From positions 44,361,501 through 44,425,500 of the forward strand of contig CM077595.1 of assembly GCA_039654915.1 (NCBI GenBank): 64,000 nucleotides of DNA. Reading direction: 5' to 3'. The position numbers were made by a program, and so were the translations under genes. Shown in pieces: positions 11,158 through 22,871 of the stretch (position 1 is the first letter of the stretch; each line of letters opens with the position of its first letter). Source of the stretch: Aquilaria yunnanensis (Eukaryota > Streptophyta > Magnoliopsida > Malvales > Thymelaeaceae). The notes under the pieces were generated by a model that was not told the origin of the DNA, did not search any database, and worked only from the letters and a program-made list of their open reading frames with translations.

Positions 11158-12116
11158 TTTGGCGCCATCTATGGGAAACCACTCTCAGGTAGCCGTCATT
11201 GAGAGTCGGCATTCTAAGGTTAAGGGACTCCTGAAGTCCCCATCCACGCCGGAGAATCAGCTAGAGACTGAACAATCAGCCACAGGGACTTCTGCGCCTG
11301 AGGATGAACGTCCTCTAACGATCACGATGAGCTTCCTACATGATTTTCAATGCTCCGTTGTGGCTGAAATGACACAACAATTGGACCAAAGGTGGTCACA
11401 ACCACCTTCAGGCCAATGACCCTCTTCACCAACACCCCGTTAGGAGAGAAGCCCGAAGTCCACTCATCGGAGTTCAGGGAGTGGGGACTTCTGTGACGAG
11501 TCCTCAACGGAGGATGTACCTCCTAGAGTCTGACGTACTGGAGAAACGGGGTCCAAAGGGGCTAGTACTTCCCGCCTGTGAAGTTCTTCACTAGAAGAGA
11601 GATCATAATCCCCCCGCCGTCAAAGTTACTCCCCGAAAAGGAGGCATCGTTCTCCGTTGTCGGAGGCCTCGAGGCAGCAAGAAGAGCCCAGGGCCACCAT
11701 CCTCATGGAAAAGATCCTAGAGAGGTTGGAAAAAATAGAGAGACAGATAGCCCAAAAGCCAGTCTGGTCAAGGTTATCTGAGACCTTGACCGGAGAAGAG
11801 TCACCCTTTGCCCGGACGGTAGTGGAAGCACCAATGCCAAGTGACTTTCGGGTCCCTCACTTGCAAACCTATGATGGGCGTAATGACCCTCAGGCCCACC
11901 TAACCAAGTACAGGTGCAGCATGGTCCTACACGGTGCTGATGATTACACCCTCTGCAAGTGCTTTGGGGTCACCCTTTCAGGCCTGGCAACCGTGTGGTA
12001 CAACTCCCTTGTCGCTGGAACTATAATGAGTTTCCAAGCGCTGTCCATGGTGTTCATGCAGTAGTTCATCAACAGTAGGCCAACGATGAAGATGCCAGTT
12101 TAGATGTTCGACATAG
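11126..12116 (+). pseudogene. gag of G2, N-terminal part
   Basis: The start at 11126 lies inside the LTR, as in the other copies, and the N-terminus runs through the primer-binding site (G-H-H-L-A-P-S). It continues through the conserved V-I-E and T-M-S-F regions and the gag core (D-G-R-N-D-P-Q-A-H-L-T-K-Y). There are stops near 11417 and at 12062 (probable CAG to TAG), plus small indels in the basic region. It is cut at 12116 by a solo LTR; gag resumes at 14602. Confidence 0.82.
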
Positions 12117-14601
12117 TGTTACCCACTCCGGGGTAGTCCAGTTATGGTGTCAAAACTGTGCATTTAGACTCCCAGGATTGGTAATGTTCTGTAGGCCATC
12201 AGAACACTACCCTTAGTGTGCATACCCAAGTGGCCCTCTTGGGCTATGTAAATACATGCATATTGGTCCAACCATCACACACATATTCACATTTCATGCA
12301 CACCATGGCAGCAAAGAGGGAAAAAACTAGCACAAGTCTTAGTTTTGGCTTCCACACATTAGGCAATCTTGTTGAGTTTTAATGGCCAGCTACTGCACCT
12401 GTAACTTCCACTAATAAACTGTATCATTCTAGCCTCATACCCCCATTTTTTATTTGCTCCATTATGAAGTACATACTTAGAGAAAACCAAGGAATTTTTT
12501 TTACATCAATAGCCCACCTATGGACCAAGTTATGGATTTTTTAAGTTAGTTACAAAATTCTGACCAAATGAAGAGTAACTTAGCCAATTTTGTAATGTCA
12601 TATCTTTGGGTAAAAGGATCCAAATTCAGAAATTCAAAATTCCAGTTCAACCTCTAGATGTTCTTTAGGTGTGTTCAAAATTTCATACCAAGATTCATTC
12701 TACACAGGGAGATATTAAGCTTTAGGTACATGGTCAAAATTTTGGCAATTTTTGGACCATTTTGCCCATACAATTTTTCCAAACCATGCAAACACTTCAT
12801 TCACAATGGGAAAGCCCTCCAAGGCTATCCTATACATGTCCAATACACATATTAATTACATTCTCTTGCATCTAGCAACTTTATGTGGACAAAACAGAAT
12901 TTACAAGTAAGCAGCCTATCATTCACACTTAGGCAGCTTTGCACCACATCACTTACATAGCCAAAACATTACTCAAATGTTCACATACTTGTCTCATATT
13001 ACATTCACTAAATTTACATGCATACATGCACTACAATATCATCTTAACTCAGCTAAATACGCACCCTAGGTTACAGGAGGTCCTGAGACACAATGGACTC
13101 CAAAAACAGGATGCTGGACAGCTGCTGCGCAACAGAGTAAGTACCACCATTAAAAACACCAAATGTGCTCCTAAAATCACTAAACTTTCCAGATCACAAC
13201 TAGACATATGTAAGTTCATGTACCTGAAATTGAAGATCAAAACTCAAACAAAAAAGGTTAGTTTGAAGCTCATCTTTCAGCTGGACCTGAAATGACAGAA
13301 TTGAGGGGAGTAAGTTTCATTGAGAAACTTAGTAAGGGTAACACTTGGTTTCTTAAGGTAATGTGATCCTCATTAAAACCTGCATCCAAAGACACTAAAA
13401 CACAAAAACCACAATGCATATATACAAGATATAGCAACCAAATGCAGCAGCCAAACACAAACAACAAACACATGAAATGTGGCAGCAACATATACCATGG
13501 GTTAGTCCATAAACCACATAATAAACATAATCAAATCACTATGGCAGCCCTCCTCAAGCTAATGCTTGGTCTTAGGAGGATTTTAACACTAGTTAGTACT
13601 AAGTTTGGGCTCTAGAAACCCTCATTTCACTGCCATCGTTGTGCACTTGACAATAGGTCACAAAACCTTCAATAAGTGCACTTCCCTCAATAAGCTTGGT
13701 TCATAAAGCTCATGGCTCTCTTCCAAGCTTAGCCATAGCTCCATGGATGTTTGAAAATACATAAAACAACCCATGAGAGCAAGAGAACCCTTACCAAAGT
13801 GAGTAGGCCGAATTTGAAGCTTAATCCTTGAAGTATGCAAGAAATAGCTTTAGTTTGCTTCCAATTGCTTCCTTTTGCCTTCAATTTCAATCAATTGCAA
13901 GTTTGAAGGTGTGGTGGCTATGGAGGAAGTATGGCTGTGTTCTTGGGCTGGGGGAGGACGAAAATGAGAGAGGGATAAGTGATTTGGCCACTTAAATGGC
14001 CTTAAATGAGCTTAAGGGCACCAAAACACACTTAACAAGTTTAACCTTGCTTTATGTCATTTTCCTTCTCACTAATTATGGTTTGTTTGTCTTAAACTCA
14101 TTGGTACACATGTGACCAACATTTTTGACTAATTATCAAGTCATGGCTGCCTCCCTCATGGTGGGATAACCCCAAAATTCCACCCTTAGACTTAAGTCAA
14201 AAGCTTGAACACCTTAAGGTTTACACTAGGACATTTAGGTCCTTATTGCCTTTAGTGTTTCCTTTGTCCAAACTTGTCTTCCATGAGTAATTTGGTCCTC
14301 CAATAGCACTTTCATACCATTTATATCCTTCCCATAACTCTCCAAGTCTCTTTCTTGAGAGTTTTGCAATTGAGTACCCGAATTTCCAAAACCTTACAAA
14401 AAAGTCCATAGGTTGCTTGACAAACAAGCAATCCTTAAGGCTTTTCTTGGGGGCCAAGTTACCAACTTGGAACACTTTGAAGAAGGTGTTGATCATGCCT
14501 TTTACCCCCCATACTTCAAACACTATGGTGAGAATTACACAATATAATGGTTTTTAGCCATTATGACACTTGTAATTTTCCCATTTTATAAGGTGGTAAC
14601 A
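12117..14601 (-). repeat. 2.5 kb solo LTR inserted in gag of G2
   Basis: Ends TGTTACC and GGTAACA are inverted repeats of each other and have TG/CA termini. It splits the gag motif M-F-D-I / Q-R-N-G-E. The left flank is CATAG and the right flank is CAG before TGCAAAGG, which fits a five-base duplication that lost TA on the right. There is no coding capacity. AT-rich sequence with a TATAAAA string near the right end, read on the minus strand, and the length suggest a long chromovirus-like LTR; orientation and family are tentative. Diverged relatives start at 60291 and 62523. Confidence 0.6.
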
Positions 14602-17290
14602 CAGTGCAAAGGAATGGAGAAACCATTCGCAACTATGTCAAAAGGTTGAATCGAGAGGCCCTGAGCGTGCTGGACTTCTGTCCCAAAATACGCATCCTCG
14701 CCATAATACGGGGACTTCGACGAGACTCATAACTCTTTTATGAGTTCTCAAAGGACCCCCCGAACACCCTCGGTGAGTTCTACCGAAGGGCCAAACAGCA
14801 TATGACTACTGAAGAATTAAGAATGGGAGGGCCAAAGTCTGACCACATGCACTGCGACGGACAAAGCAGCCAACCTCGGTATCTAGCCGGAGGCGGAGGG
14901 AGACCTCGGAAGCAGAGGGGGAAGAAGCCAATGGCGTTCAACCCCTTGAACACCATGAGAACAAATATCCTAATAGCGATGGAAAGGCAAGGCACCCAGA
15001 TCCAACGATCGAAGGGCATAACCTTGGAAAACAAGAAAAATATGAAGAAATTTTGTCAATTCCATCGGGATCATAGTCATGATACTGAGGATTGCTTCCA
15101 ACTCAGGAAGTACATCGAGTCCCTGATCAAGCAGGGCCAACTTTGCCAATACCTGTAGATGCCCTCTCCCAGGGGAAGGAAGGAGGAGGAAAGAAAGGAA
15201 GATGAGGACTATGATTCCGACCGACGTCAAAATTGAAGTCCCAAGAAGAATCCTCCACCATCGGCCAGAGTAATCCAGACAATCACCATAGGGCTACCTT
15301 CAGCAAAAAGGAAGAGGAAAGCCAGGCAGATCTCAATAGTGGAATTCGGTAACTTATCGAACAAGCTTGCTTGGAAGGATAGGTCTACCATAGTATTCCC
15401 ACACGATGACCCACTCCTTACTATGGGAAAGATTGGGAGTTGGGTGGACAGCGGGTCCAACGCCGATGTCCTATTCTCCCACCTGTTGCTGAGCTTGGGC
15501 ATCACGAAAACTGACCTCAAACCAGTCACATCCCATACCTTCGGGGTAGGTCCTTCCGAACTCCCTGTCCTCGGGTGGATTGACTTACCTCTGATGTTAA
15601 GGGGAACATCTGTTCAGAACAATGTAGAGCTCTTCGCCTCAACCATGACCAGGTTCATATTCATTAACGTCCCCTCTTTGTACAATGCAATCCTTGGAAG
15701 GAAAACGCAAGGGAACTTTCACATCCAACCAGATGTGAAGTACCTGATGGTCACCATCGGCATGAAGCAGGGGGACGCAGAGATATTTATTGACCAAGCT
15801 GACATCCGGAAGGTCTTCATGAAGGTGAGGCAGAGTCCGGTGAAGGTGCATACATAAACCTCGGGAGAGAAGGGCATATCAACCGAAGAAGCTGCATAAG
15901 GAGACAGAAGTGACTTGGAAAAAATTGAAATTAAGAATACGGAGCTTGTCCCAGGCCGAAATACCCACATAAGGAAACATCTGGCCGAAGGTGACAAGCA
16001 AAAGCTTGTATATTTTCTTTTGATGAACAAAGATCTATTTGCCTACTCGCCGAAGGATATGCCTGGGGTAGACCCTCGCATAATCCAGCATAGTCTCAAA
16101 ATACGATCTAACGCGAAGCCTGTTCGGCAAAAAAAAAGGAGCCATTTGATACACAAGAACAACTTCGTTAAGTCCGAGATCCAAAGGTTGTTGGAGGCAA
16201 ATGTAATAAGGGAAGTCAAATATCCCAAATGGCTTAGTAATGTGGTCATCGCCATAAAAGAAAGGAGTGACAAACTCTGAATGTGCATCAACTTCTGAAA
16301 TGTGAACAATGCTTGCCCTAAGGATTCAAGTCCTTTGCCCCCAATAGACCAGTTGGTGGACTCAACCGCCGAATACGGTCTCCTCAACTTCCTCGACGCA
16401 TTTAGCGGGTACCATCAAATCAGTATGGACCCCGAAGATGAGAAAAAAACCGCCTTCATCACTGAAGCTGGTACATATTGCTACATTAGAATGCCCTTTG
16501 GGCTTAAGAATGCAGGGGCCATGTACCAGAGGTTGATGAACAGGGTCTTCGATTCCCAAATTGGGAGAAACATGGAAGTCTACATCGATGATATGATGGT
16601 TAAGATCAAACTGCCTAATAGTCATATCACAGACTTAGGAGAGACATTCCACCAGCTGAGGACATTCAGAATTCATATCAACCCCGAAAAATGTGTGTTC
16701 GGGGTGAATGCTGGTAAGTTTCTTGGATTTATGGTGTCAGAGAGAGGTATCGACGCTAATTCGGAAAAGGTCAAGGCCTTGTTAGGATTTTGAACGCCCA
16801 AGACGACCAAAGACGTGCAAAGACTCACAGGAAAAATCACGTCCCTCAGCAGATTAATCACCAGATATGGGGATCGCTGCCGGCCATTCTTCAAGAACTG
16901 AGGTACACCTTTGGAATGAAGACTGCCAAAAGGCCTAGGAAGAGCTTAAAGTCTACCTAACTCGTTTGTCGACACTTCGGTGGCCACGGGAAGGAGAACC
17001 CTTCATACTCTACCTCACCATCACCGAAAAAATAGTAAGTTCGGTCCTGGTGAAGGAAGAGGGGGGCAAAGCAATGGCCGGTATATTACGTGAGCAACTC
17101 TCTACATGGTGCCGAAGTCAGGTACCCTTTGGTGCAAAAGGCTATTTATGCCCTAGTACTTGCAAGCAGAAGGTTGTGATCCTATTTCTAAGGGCACCCC
17201 GTTATCGTCCGAAGTAACTTACCTCTTCGGGATATCATGAAGAAGGTTTGACCAATCGGGAAGGCTATCGAAATGGTGCATCAAAATCAG
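14602..17290 (+). pseudogene. gag (C-terminal), protease, RT and part of RNase H of G2
   Basis: It continues G2 gag after the solo LTR. Seen in order: N-G-E-T-I region, C-x2-H-x4-H-x4-C knuckle near 15057, protease with D-S-G-S-N (about 15450), RT with L-D-A-F-S-G-Y-H-Q (motif A intact) and Y-I-D-D near 16580, then a frameshifted RNase H. Stops lie at about 14728, 15156, 15232, 15855, 16278, 16296 and 16791. The coding sequence ends in the RNase H region where U1 begins; archaeal RNase H and integrase are missing. Confidence 0.85.
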
Positions 17291-18420
17291 TGAGTATGTG
17301 TACGCACAAATTTCACGTGTAAAAAATTACACCCTGAAATTAATTGTAGCACAAATTACAATATTAAAATTTAAAACAGAGATTTTGGGGGATCAACTCT
17401 CTAGCGTGCTTCTCACGTGCAAAATCCTTTGATTAACGCTTCGAGCTTTTGGTGGAGACACGAACAGCTTTTTCACAAACACGGATTCTGGACTTGTCTT
17501 GCACGAACATGAACCGAGGTTCTTGCCGCTTCTTTCGGTGTAAGATTTCTATTGTACTCCTTGGACTTGGGGGCTTCGGGCAATGTCCGCCGTTTTTCTT
17601 GCCTCTTTCCTTGGAGTTTGACTTGTCACAGCACAGAAACGAATTCTTCACATTCCTTGCCGCTTCCACCGGATTTGGACTTGAACTTGATGCAGTGCTA
17701 TCTCGCGTTCTTCACGTTCCTTACCACTTCCGTCGGATCTGAACTTGAACTTGATGAAGCACCATTTCACGTTCTTTGCGTTCCTCACAGCGTTCTTCGA
17801 ATCTGGCCTCGAAATTGGGATTTGATCTTCTTTGGAGTTGATTTCTTCTTTCTCCGGGCGTTTGTGCTTGATCGGCTTGAAGAATAGGAGAAAAGTTTTT
17901 GTAGAGAGATTTTTCTTCCTCTCTAAGTTTTTTGCCTCTCCAATTTCTTCTTCTCCTCCCCTTTTGGCTTTGGAGACCTATTTATAGGTGTAGAAAGGAA
18001 GTTGTTTGGTTCAGGAGAACCACATGTGACAATTATCACATATTTATCTCTTATATTTTTCTTAAGAGAAAATAAGTATGATAATTATCTCTTATTAATT
18101 ATCCAATTTAATTAATTTAAAAGGATAATTAATGGAGCATTCTAGAATGTTCTAGAATATTTGAGCAAAATCATGGGCTTTAATCATTTTGGATTTTAAG
18201 ACCCAATTTGCCAAAAGTGGACTTTGGCCAAAATGGCATAATGAGTCTTCATTCAAGGCTTCCAATTGTGTGCTTTTGGGCTCCCAAAAAATTGGGTTTC
18301 TTGAATTCATAGTTTCCATAATTGATGGACTTCTGAGTTTTGGGCATCAATTTAGAAATGGGCTAGACAATTTAAATTGGGTTTAATATATTTCAACCCA
18401 ATTAATTTTTGATGTCTACA
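17291..18420 (-). repeat. 3' LTR of U1
   Basis: On + it runs TGAGTATGTG...GATGTCTACA; on the minus strand it starts TGTAGACATC. It is 1130 bases with TG/CA ends. A minus-strand TATA box (CCTATAAATAGG) lies at 17978-17988. No coding potential was seen. The left border falls exactly where G2 coding sequence stops. Confidence 0.78.
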
Positions 18421-18468
18421 AATGCCCCCTCAAGATTATTTATTTATACACATTTTTTGTGGTGTAAT
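18421..18468 (-). other. Polypurine tract and last bases of U1 internal region
   Basis: Read on the minus strand, CTTGAGGGGGCATT directly precedes the LTR start, a good polypurine tract. The remaining 34 bases are U1 3' untranslated sequence up to the G3 insertion. GTAAT (18464-18468) is the left copy of the G3 target duplication; the right copy is 48806-48810. Confidence 0.75.
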
Positions 18469-18663
18469 TGATAGCTAAAGGCTATTGCCTCCTCGGTAGC
18501 AACTCCCTACCAGAATATTGGCCGAGGAGTCTGACGTCACCCAAGAGAGGATCTTTTCACTGACCTCGGAAGGTATGAAGTCAAACACTATGAGCTCGAG
18601 ACTTTGGTTAGCTCGTCAGGAATTCCGAGGACAACACCGTCTCTATCGAGGGGCCAAACTGAC
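18469..18663 (+). repeat. 5' LTR of G3, first part
   Basis: It matches 47833-48027 of the 3' LTR with about seven differences. It ends at the CTGAC (18659-18663) that is duplicated at 37876-37880 around G4. The LTR resumes at 37881. The terminal TGATAGC-TAAAG-GCTAT contains a short inverted repeat seen in all Tat LTRs here. Confidence 0.93.
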
Positions 18664-19544
18664 TGATGGCCAGGGGCCTCATCGTTTATAGTCATGGTGA
18701 CTGGTGGGGAGACTTCTGGGAGGAAGAACGCCTGGTGGAATGGATAGCCCGAAGGAGAGTGCCTGAAAGCTCAGAAACAAAGGGTTAGGAGGCCCCCGGA
18801 GTGTCTTTCCGGGGGGGGAGCCTCCGACGCCCAAGTCAGTGGTGGCTGAGAAAAGGCAGAGGAAAATAGCACAAAGGGCTGAAGAGTCTCGCCTGGTAGT
18901 TTTCTCAGAGTGTGGGAGCAGTGTTTGGCCAACCAACCAGCCTCCTGCCAAGTATTAATTCCTGGTATTTATAGGAGCGCCTAGCCCGTTCAGATCATGA
19001 CACGTGTTCGGTCGGATGTTCCCTCAGCTTCTGGGCGTAGGAGACAGATAACTGGTAGCAGGTTGTCCTGAGCCACGTGCTGAGATGGACCATGATGTGA
19101 TTCTGATGGCGTCCGTATGTCAGAGCGCCTATTCAGGCGACTTTATGACGTCTGTGAAAGGATGTGTCAGAGGCTTCCTTAAATGCTTCCATCAATGCTC
19201 CTGCCGTACTCCCGAGGTCCCTGGGTGAGGTCGTCCTCTAGTTCGGACAGAGCCTCTTCGGGAAACAAGCCCTCAGTTCGGGGGTTCCCAGTTTCAGGGA
19301 GTTCCGCCTTCGGGGATATCATGTTCGGCTCGCTATGTCTGGTGCCGCTTTTCCGAAGGCGATCTGTTCACAACCTTGGGGGGCCGAGTAGTGTCCTCGG
19401 GGTTTCCTGGCGTGCCGGGCTCGGAGCTCTTCGGCTATCTCCCGAGGTGCCTGATCGTACCTTTTCTCGGGTAGCGCCAGCTTCTTCTGGCCGTTATTGT
19501 GGCAGGGAGTTCGGCCAGATAGAGGCGATAGCGTTTGGCTATCA
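18664..19544 (-). repeat. 3' LTR of G4
   Basis: 881 bases. On the minus strand it starts TGATAGCC and ends GGCCATCA. The minus-strand TATA box is at 18973-18966 and CACGTG at 19001-19006, 27 bases apart. The polypurine tract AAAGGGGGG (19557-19549, minus strand) lies just outside. Confidence 0.93.
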
Positions 19545-19548
19545 CATG

Positions 19549-19557
19549 CCCCCCTTT
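19549..19557 (-). other. Polypurine tract of G4
   Basis: AAAGGGGGG on the minus strand, separated by CATG from the LTR start TGATAGCC. Identical to the G1 tract. Confidence 0.85.
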
Positions 19558-19611
19558 GGAAAGCCGAAGTGAAGACTTCGGTTTTGCATCTCTTTCCGAG
19601 GTTGTGTATGG

Positions 19612-19800
19612 GAGTTTCTTTGGAAGCTTAACCTGTTCCAAGGATGCGCCTTTTGCCCGAAGATTATGGGCTCTTCGGCCTTGGCCTGTTCTTTGGTGTC
19701 TTCGAGGCGGAGCCTGTGCCGAAGATACACCTCTTGCCCGAAGGTCATGGGCTGTTCGGCCATAGCCTGTTTCTTGGCGTCCTCGAGGTGGCCTGCTCTT
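19612..19800 (-). repeat. Imperfect repeat block of G4 upstream of the antisense promoter
   Basis: It is homologous to the tandem repeats at 9202-9365 and 47546-47715, in the same position between polypurine tract and antisense promoter. Two units share GGCCTGTTCTTTGG or GCCTGTTTCTTGG and TTGCCCGAAG. Non-coding. Confidence 0.55.
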
Positions 19801-19935
19801 TGTTTCTGCAGGTCTGTTTGGCCAAGCGTGTCAGTCTGAGCGGCGCGTCCCAGTTTTCCAGGGATGTCAGAAGACGTGTCCCAGCTTGCAAGGGACGTTT
19901 GGAGGACGTGTCCCCCATTTTCGCGCAGCGGTTGA

Positions 19936-20079
19936 CACGTGGCGCTTTGCCATTGGAGGAGAGTCGCGTCGGTTACAGAGGGCGCACCTTTTCAGGTGCA
20001 GAGAGCAGTTACGGCGACGGTTCGCCTCCAAAGGGTACTTATGACGATGTTTTGGTTACCCATCTCTGGCTTATAAATA
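19936..20079 (+). promoter_or_regulatory. Promoter of the G4 antisense gene
   Basis: GACACGTGGC, with CACGTG at 19936-19941, resembles the ABA-response element core. TATAAATA follows at 20072-20079, 130 bases downstream, and the start codon is at 20332. The arrangement repeats that of G1. The 5' leader is 20105-20331 or so. Confidence 0.65.
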
Positions 20080-20331
20080 GCCCACGCCATCATAAGTTCC
20101 TTTTGCTTTATCTTCTGCTCTTCTCTCTGCTTTGCCCCTGTTCTTGCACTTTCTTGCTTTCTGTGGCGGAGCTACCTTAATCAGAGCTTTTTTCCAGCCA
20201 GCTTTCATGATGGCGTCCTCAGATTTTGGAAAATCTTTCGATGGGTTTTTGTTTTTTAGAGCGCTTTGATCCCTGTGTTCTTTTGAGTTTTTCTCTGGAA
20301 ACTGTTTTCTTCCATTTTCAAACTCATTTTT

Positions 20332-22736
20332 ATGTCGAAAATGCCCATTCTTGAGAGCTGGCAGCCTCTTTTAGCCCATCCTTGTTGCACCACCCCTGAA
20401 AAGTTAGAAAGGTGGAAGAAAAAATTCCTTCTTCCCTCTTACGCCATTACTAGGCTGCCTCGTTCTAGCCATTATGCTTTTTCAAACCACAGTAAGGAGG
20501 TTACCGTTTTCCGAGCTCAGCTGAAGGCCGGTCTTCGATATCCTCCCCCGAAGATGGTGTGCGAGTTCTGCAAATTTCATGGCATTGCTGTGAACCAGCT
20601 TCCCCCGAACTCGTTCTGCTATTTTAACGCCTACCTCTGCATGTGTGGCGTCTTCGGGATAGAACCCAATTTCAGAATTTTTATGCAGTATTACAAGCTC
20701 TCTGTGGTCCTGAAGGGTGGCTTCTATTTCATGCTACCTCAGGGATCCGGGAGCAAGAAATTCATGTTCACCTTTGCCACTAAAGATAGCTGGCGGGGGT
20801 GGCAACAGAAATTTTTCTTCATGAAGATGAACGAGGCCTGGTCGTACGTTCCGACCAAATGGGCTTAGGGAACACTGGATGTGGACGTTGCTGATCCGAG
20901 GATGCTACTAACCCCAGAGTTAGCTCCCTTGTTCGTGGATTTCGACGCCCGCATTCGGGCTGTCTCTGACTGGGATCCCGAGGTCGTTCCGCTCGCCCTT
21001 TACCCTTTTCGAATCAACTGGAGGTTGATGACCGAAGAGGTCCTTCGGGAGCTAAAGGTGGTAAAGGAGCACGAGACTGACCTCGAGATGCCAGCTCCTA
21101 CCATCGCCGGGAAGGATTCTTGGTTGGTCAAGCTTCTTAAGGAGGAAATTTCTTTCGAAGCGCTGGCCGAAAGTGAGTTATCTTCTACTCCTTTACTGCT
21201 TTTTTCCTCGGACTTACGCTGATGTTTCTCTCCTTTTTCAGAGATGGGCGACGCGACTGCCGCCTATTACAAGTCCCTTTTCACCGACCAAGTGGAGGAG
21301 GGCGATCAGATGAACAAGGTGTCTTCCCGAAGGCGGAAGTCTACTGGCGTGGGGCCTTCGAGGAAACGGGCAAAGAGAGCTGTTCTAGAAGAAATCCCCG
21401 AGGAGACCGCCGAGGAGCCTGGGAAAGCCGCAGTTCCAGCGTCTGAGGCTGCTGCTTCCGAGGTCCCTTCAACCGACGTTCCTCCTCAGAGTCCTACCGC
21501 GTCACAGGCCCTCCTTGATGTTGTGGTAGAAGTACCTTCTGCCGAGGAGCGGCGCAAGCGGAAGGGCAAGGGCATTTCGGTCGAGGACTCCGAGGACGAT
21601 GTTGTCGAGGTTCCGCCAGGTTTGTTTCCAGACAAAGTGTACTTCCTTTGTTTTTTCTGGATTGGCTTCTTTGTCTTTTAATCTCCTTCTCATTCTTACC
21701 ACGCAGGGGAGTTGACTACCCCTGGCTGGGTGGCTGATCATGCTCAGAAATGAGCTCTTCGGGATGCCAAAATCCCGCAAGGGAAGATACCCAAGAAGCC
21801 TTTTTGGACGTTTACGGAGGACATGAATATGTACTCCGAGGACGTTCCTCAAATGGCTAAGGAAATTTCAAAGGGGGTGCTCACCGAGGCCTCCTTCAAG
21901 GCTATAGCGGCGGCTTACCCGGGGGATAACACCCTCGCCGCAAAGATCACCGAGCATGCTGCTCAGGTATATCCTTCACAGCTCTTTCCCTTCAATTTTT
22001 TCCTAAGTGTTTGGCTCTTACTGACCTTGCGTTTATTTTTTTGCAGCTGATGGGATACACCGCCTTTCTCCAAGTTCGGGTGGCCAGGGAGGTTGCTTTT
22101 TGAACTTCGGCCACTCGAACCATGAATGAGACGAGGACCGCACTCGCGGAGTCGGTCGCCAAAAACCAGCAGCTGAAAGAGGCTGCTGAGAAAGAAGTAG
22201 CTGCCCTTCGGGAGGAGTTCCGGAAGGAAAAAGAAGAACTTCAAAAGGACTCCTCCAGGAAGATCGCTGACCTCGGTGACCAAATAAAGGGGATGCTCGC
22301 CGCCAACGAAGATCTTCTCCAGCACAAGGCTGGTTCTGACGGCCATATAGTGTCCCTGACGTGTGAGAATAACGCTCTCCGGGCCGAGGTCGAGTTGTTG
22401 AAGAAGGAGCCGAAGGGGGAGGAGCAGATAAAGGCGCTGGAGGAGGAGGTCGCGGATCTGAAGGATGAACTTGACGACCTCGAGCTTGAGAAGAACAAGT
22501 CTGATCAGATGAGCAAGGTCGCGTTCCAGGACGGCTTCTGCCTTGCTCGGCACCAGGTTCTCCAGAGGTTCCCAGATCTGGACCTCTCTTTTCTAGAGGG
22601 TTTAAACATTCCTGGGGGACCTCGGTGGAAATGGTCCAAGGTCGAACATCTGAAACTTCCTCCTTCAATTCCAGCACCGAAGGTGGTGGAAAAGGGCGGG
22701 CAGACGAGTGGCTCTCTGGACGCCACGAACCCTTAG
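20332..22736 (+). pseudogene. Antisense spliced gene of G4 (Transposase_28-type domain plus coiled coil)
   Basis: Exons 20332-21172, 21242-21619, 21707-21966 and 22047-22736; introns of 69, 87 and 80 bases, all GT-AG, with donor GTGAGT for intron 1 and pyrimidine-rich acceptors. Joined, they keep one frame of 722 codons. Exon 1: S-W-Q-P-L, F-R-A-Q-L-K-A-G-L-R, then the C-x2-C/H-rich and G-G-F-Y-F-M-L-P block typical of the Transposase_28-type domain. Exon 2 is acidic with K-R-A-K-R basic runs. Exon 4 is a coiled coil of about 150 residues and the conserved F-L-E-G-L-N-I-P tail. Stops at 20866 (CAG to TAG), 21751 and 22100 (CGA to TGA) inactivate it, but no frameshift is seen. It runs against pol and shares no strand with the LTR promoter. 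Function unknown. Confidence 0.85.
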
Positions 22737-22871
22737 GCTATTTTAAGGCCCCTTTTCCTTCCCTTCTATTTTGTAATCCTTCTTTGGGCAGTTCTTTATT
22801 TTAAAGCAGCTTTGCTCTTAATGAGGATTTTTTGGCTAAGTCTTTTCTTGCAAGTTTCTTCATTTCCATTG

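Noticed and set aside
17449..17887. Frames of 97 and 111 codons on + in the AT-rich region after G2 RNase H.
   Set aside because: They lie within the U1 LTR, overlap each other in different frames and show no domain.
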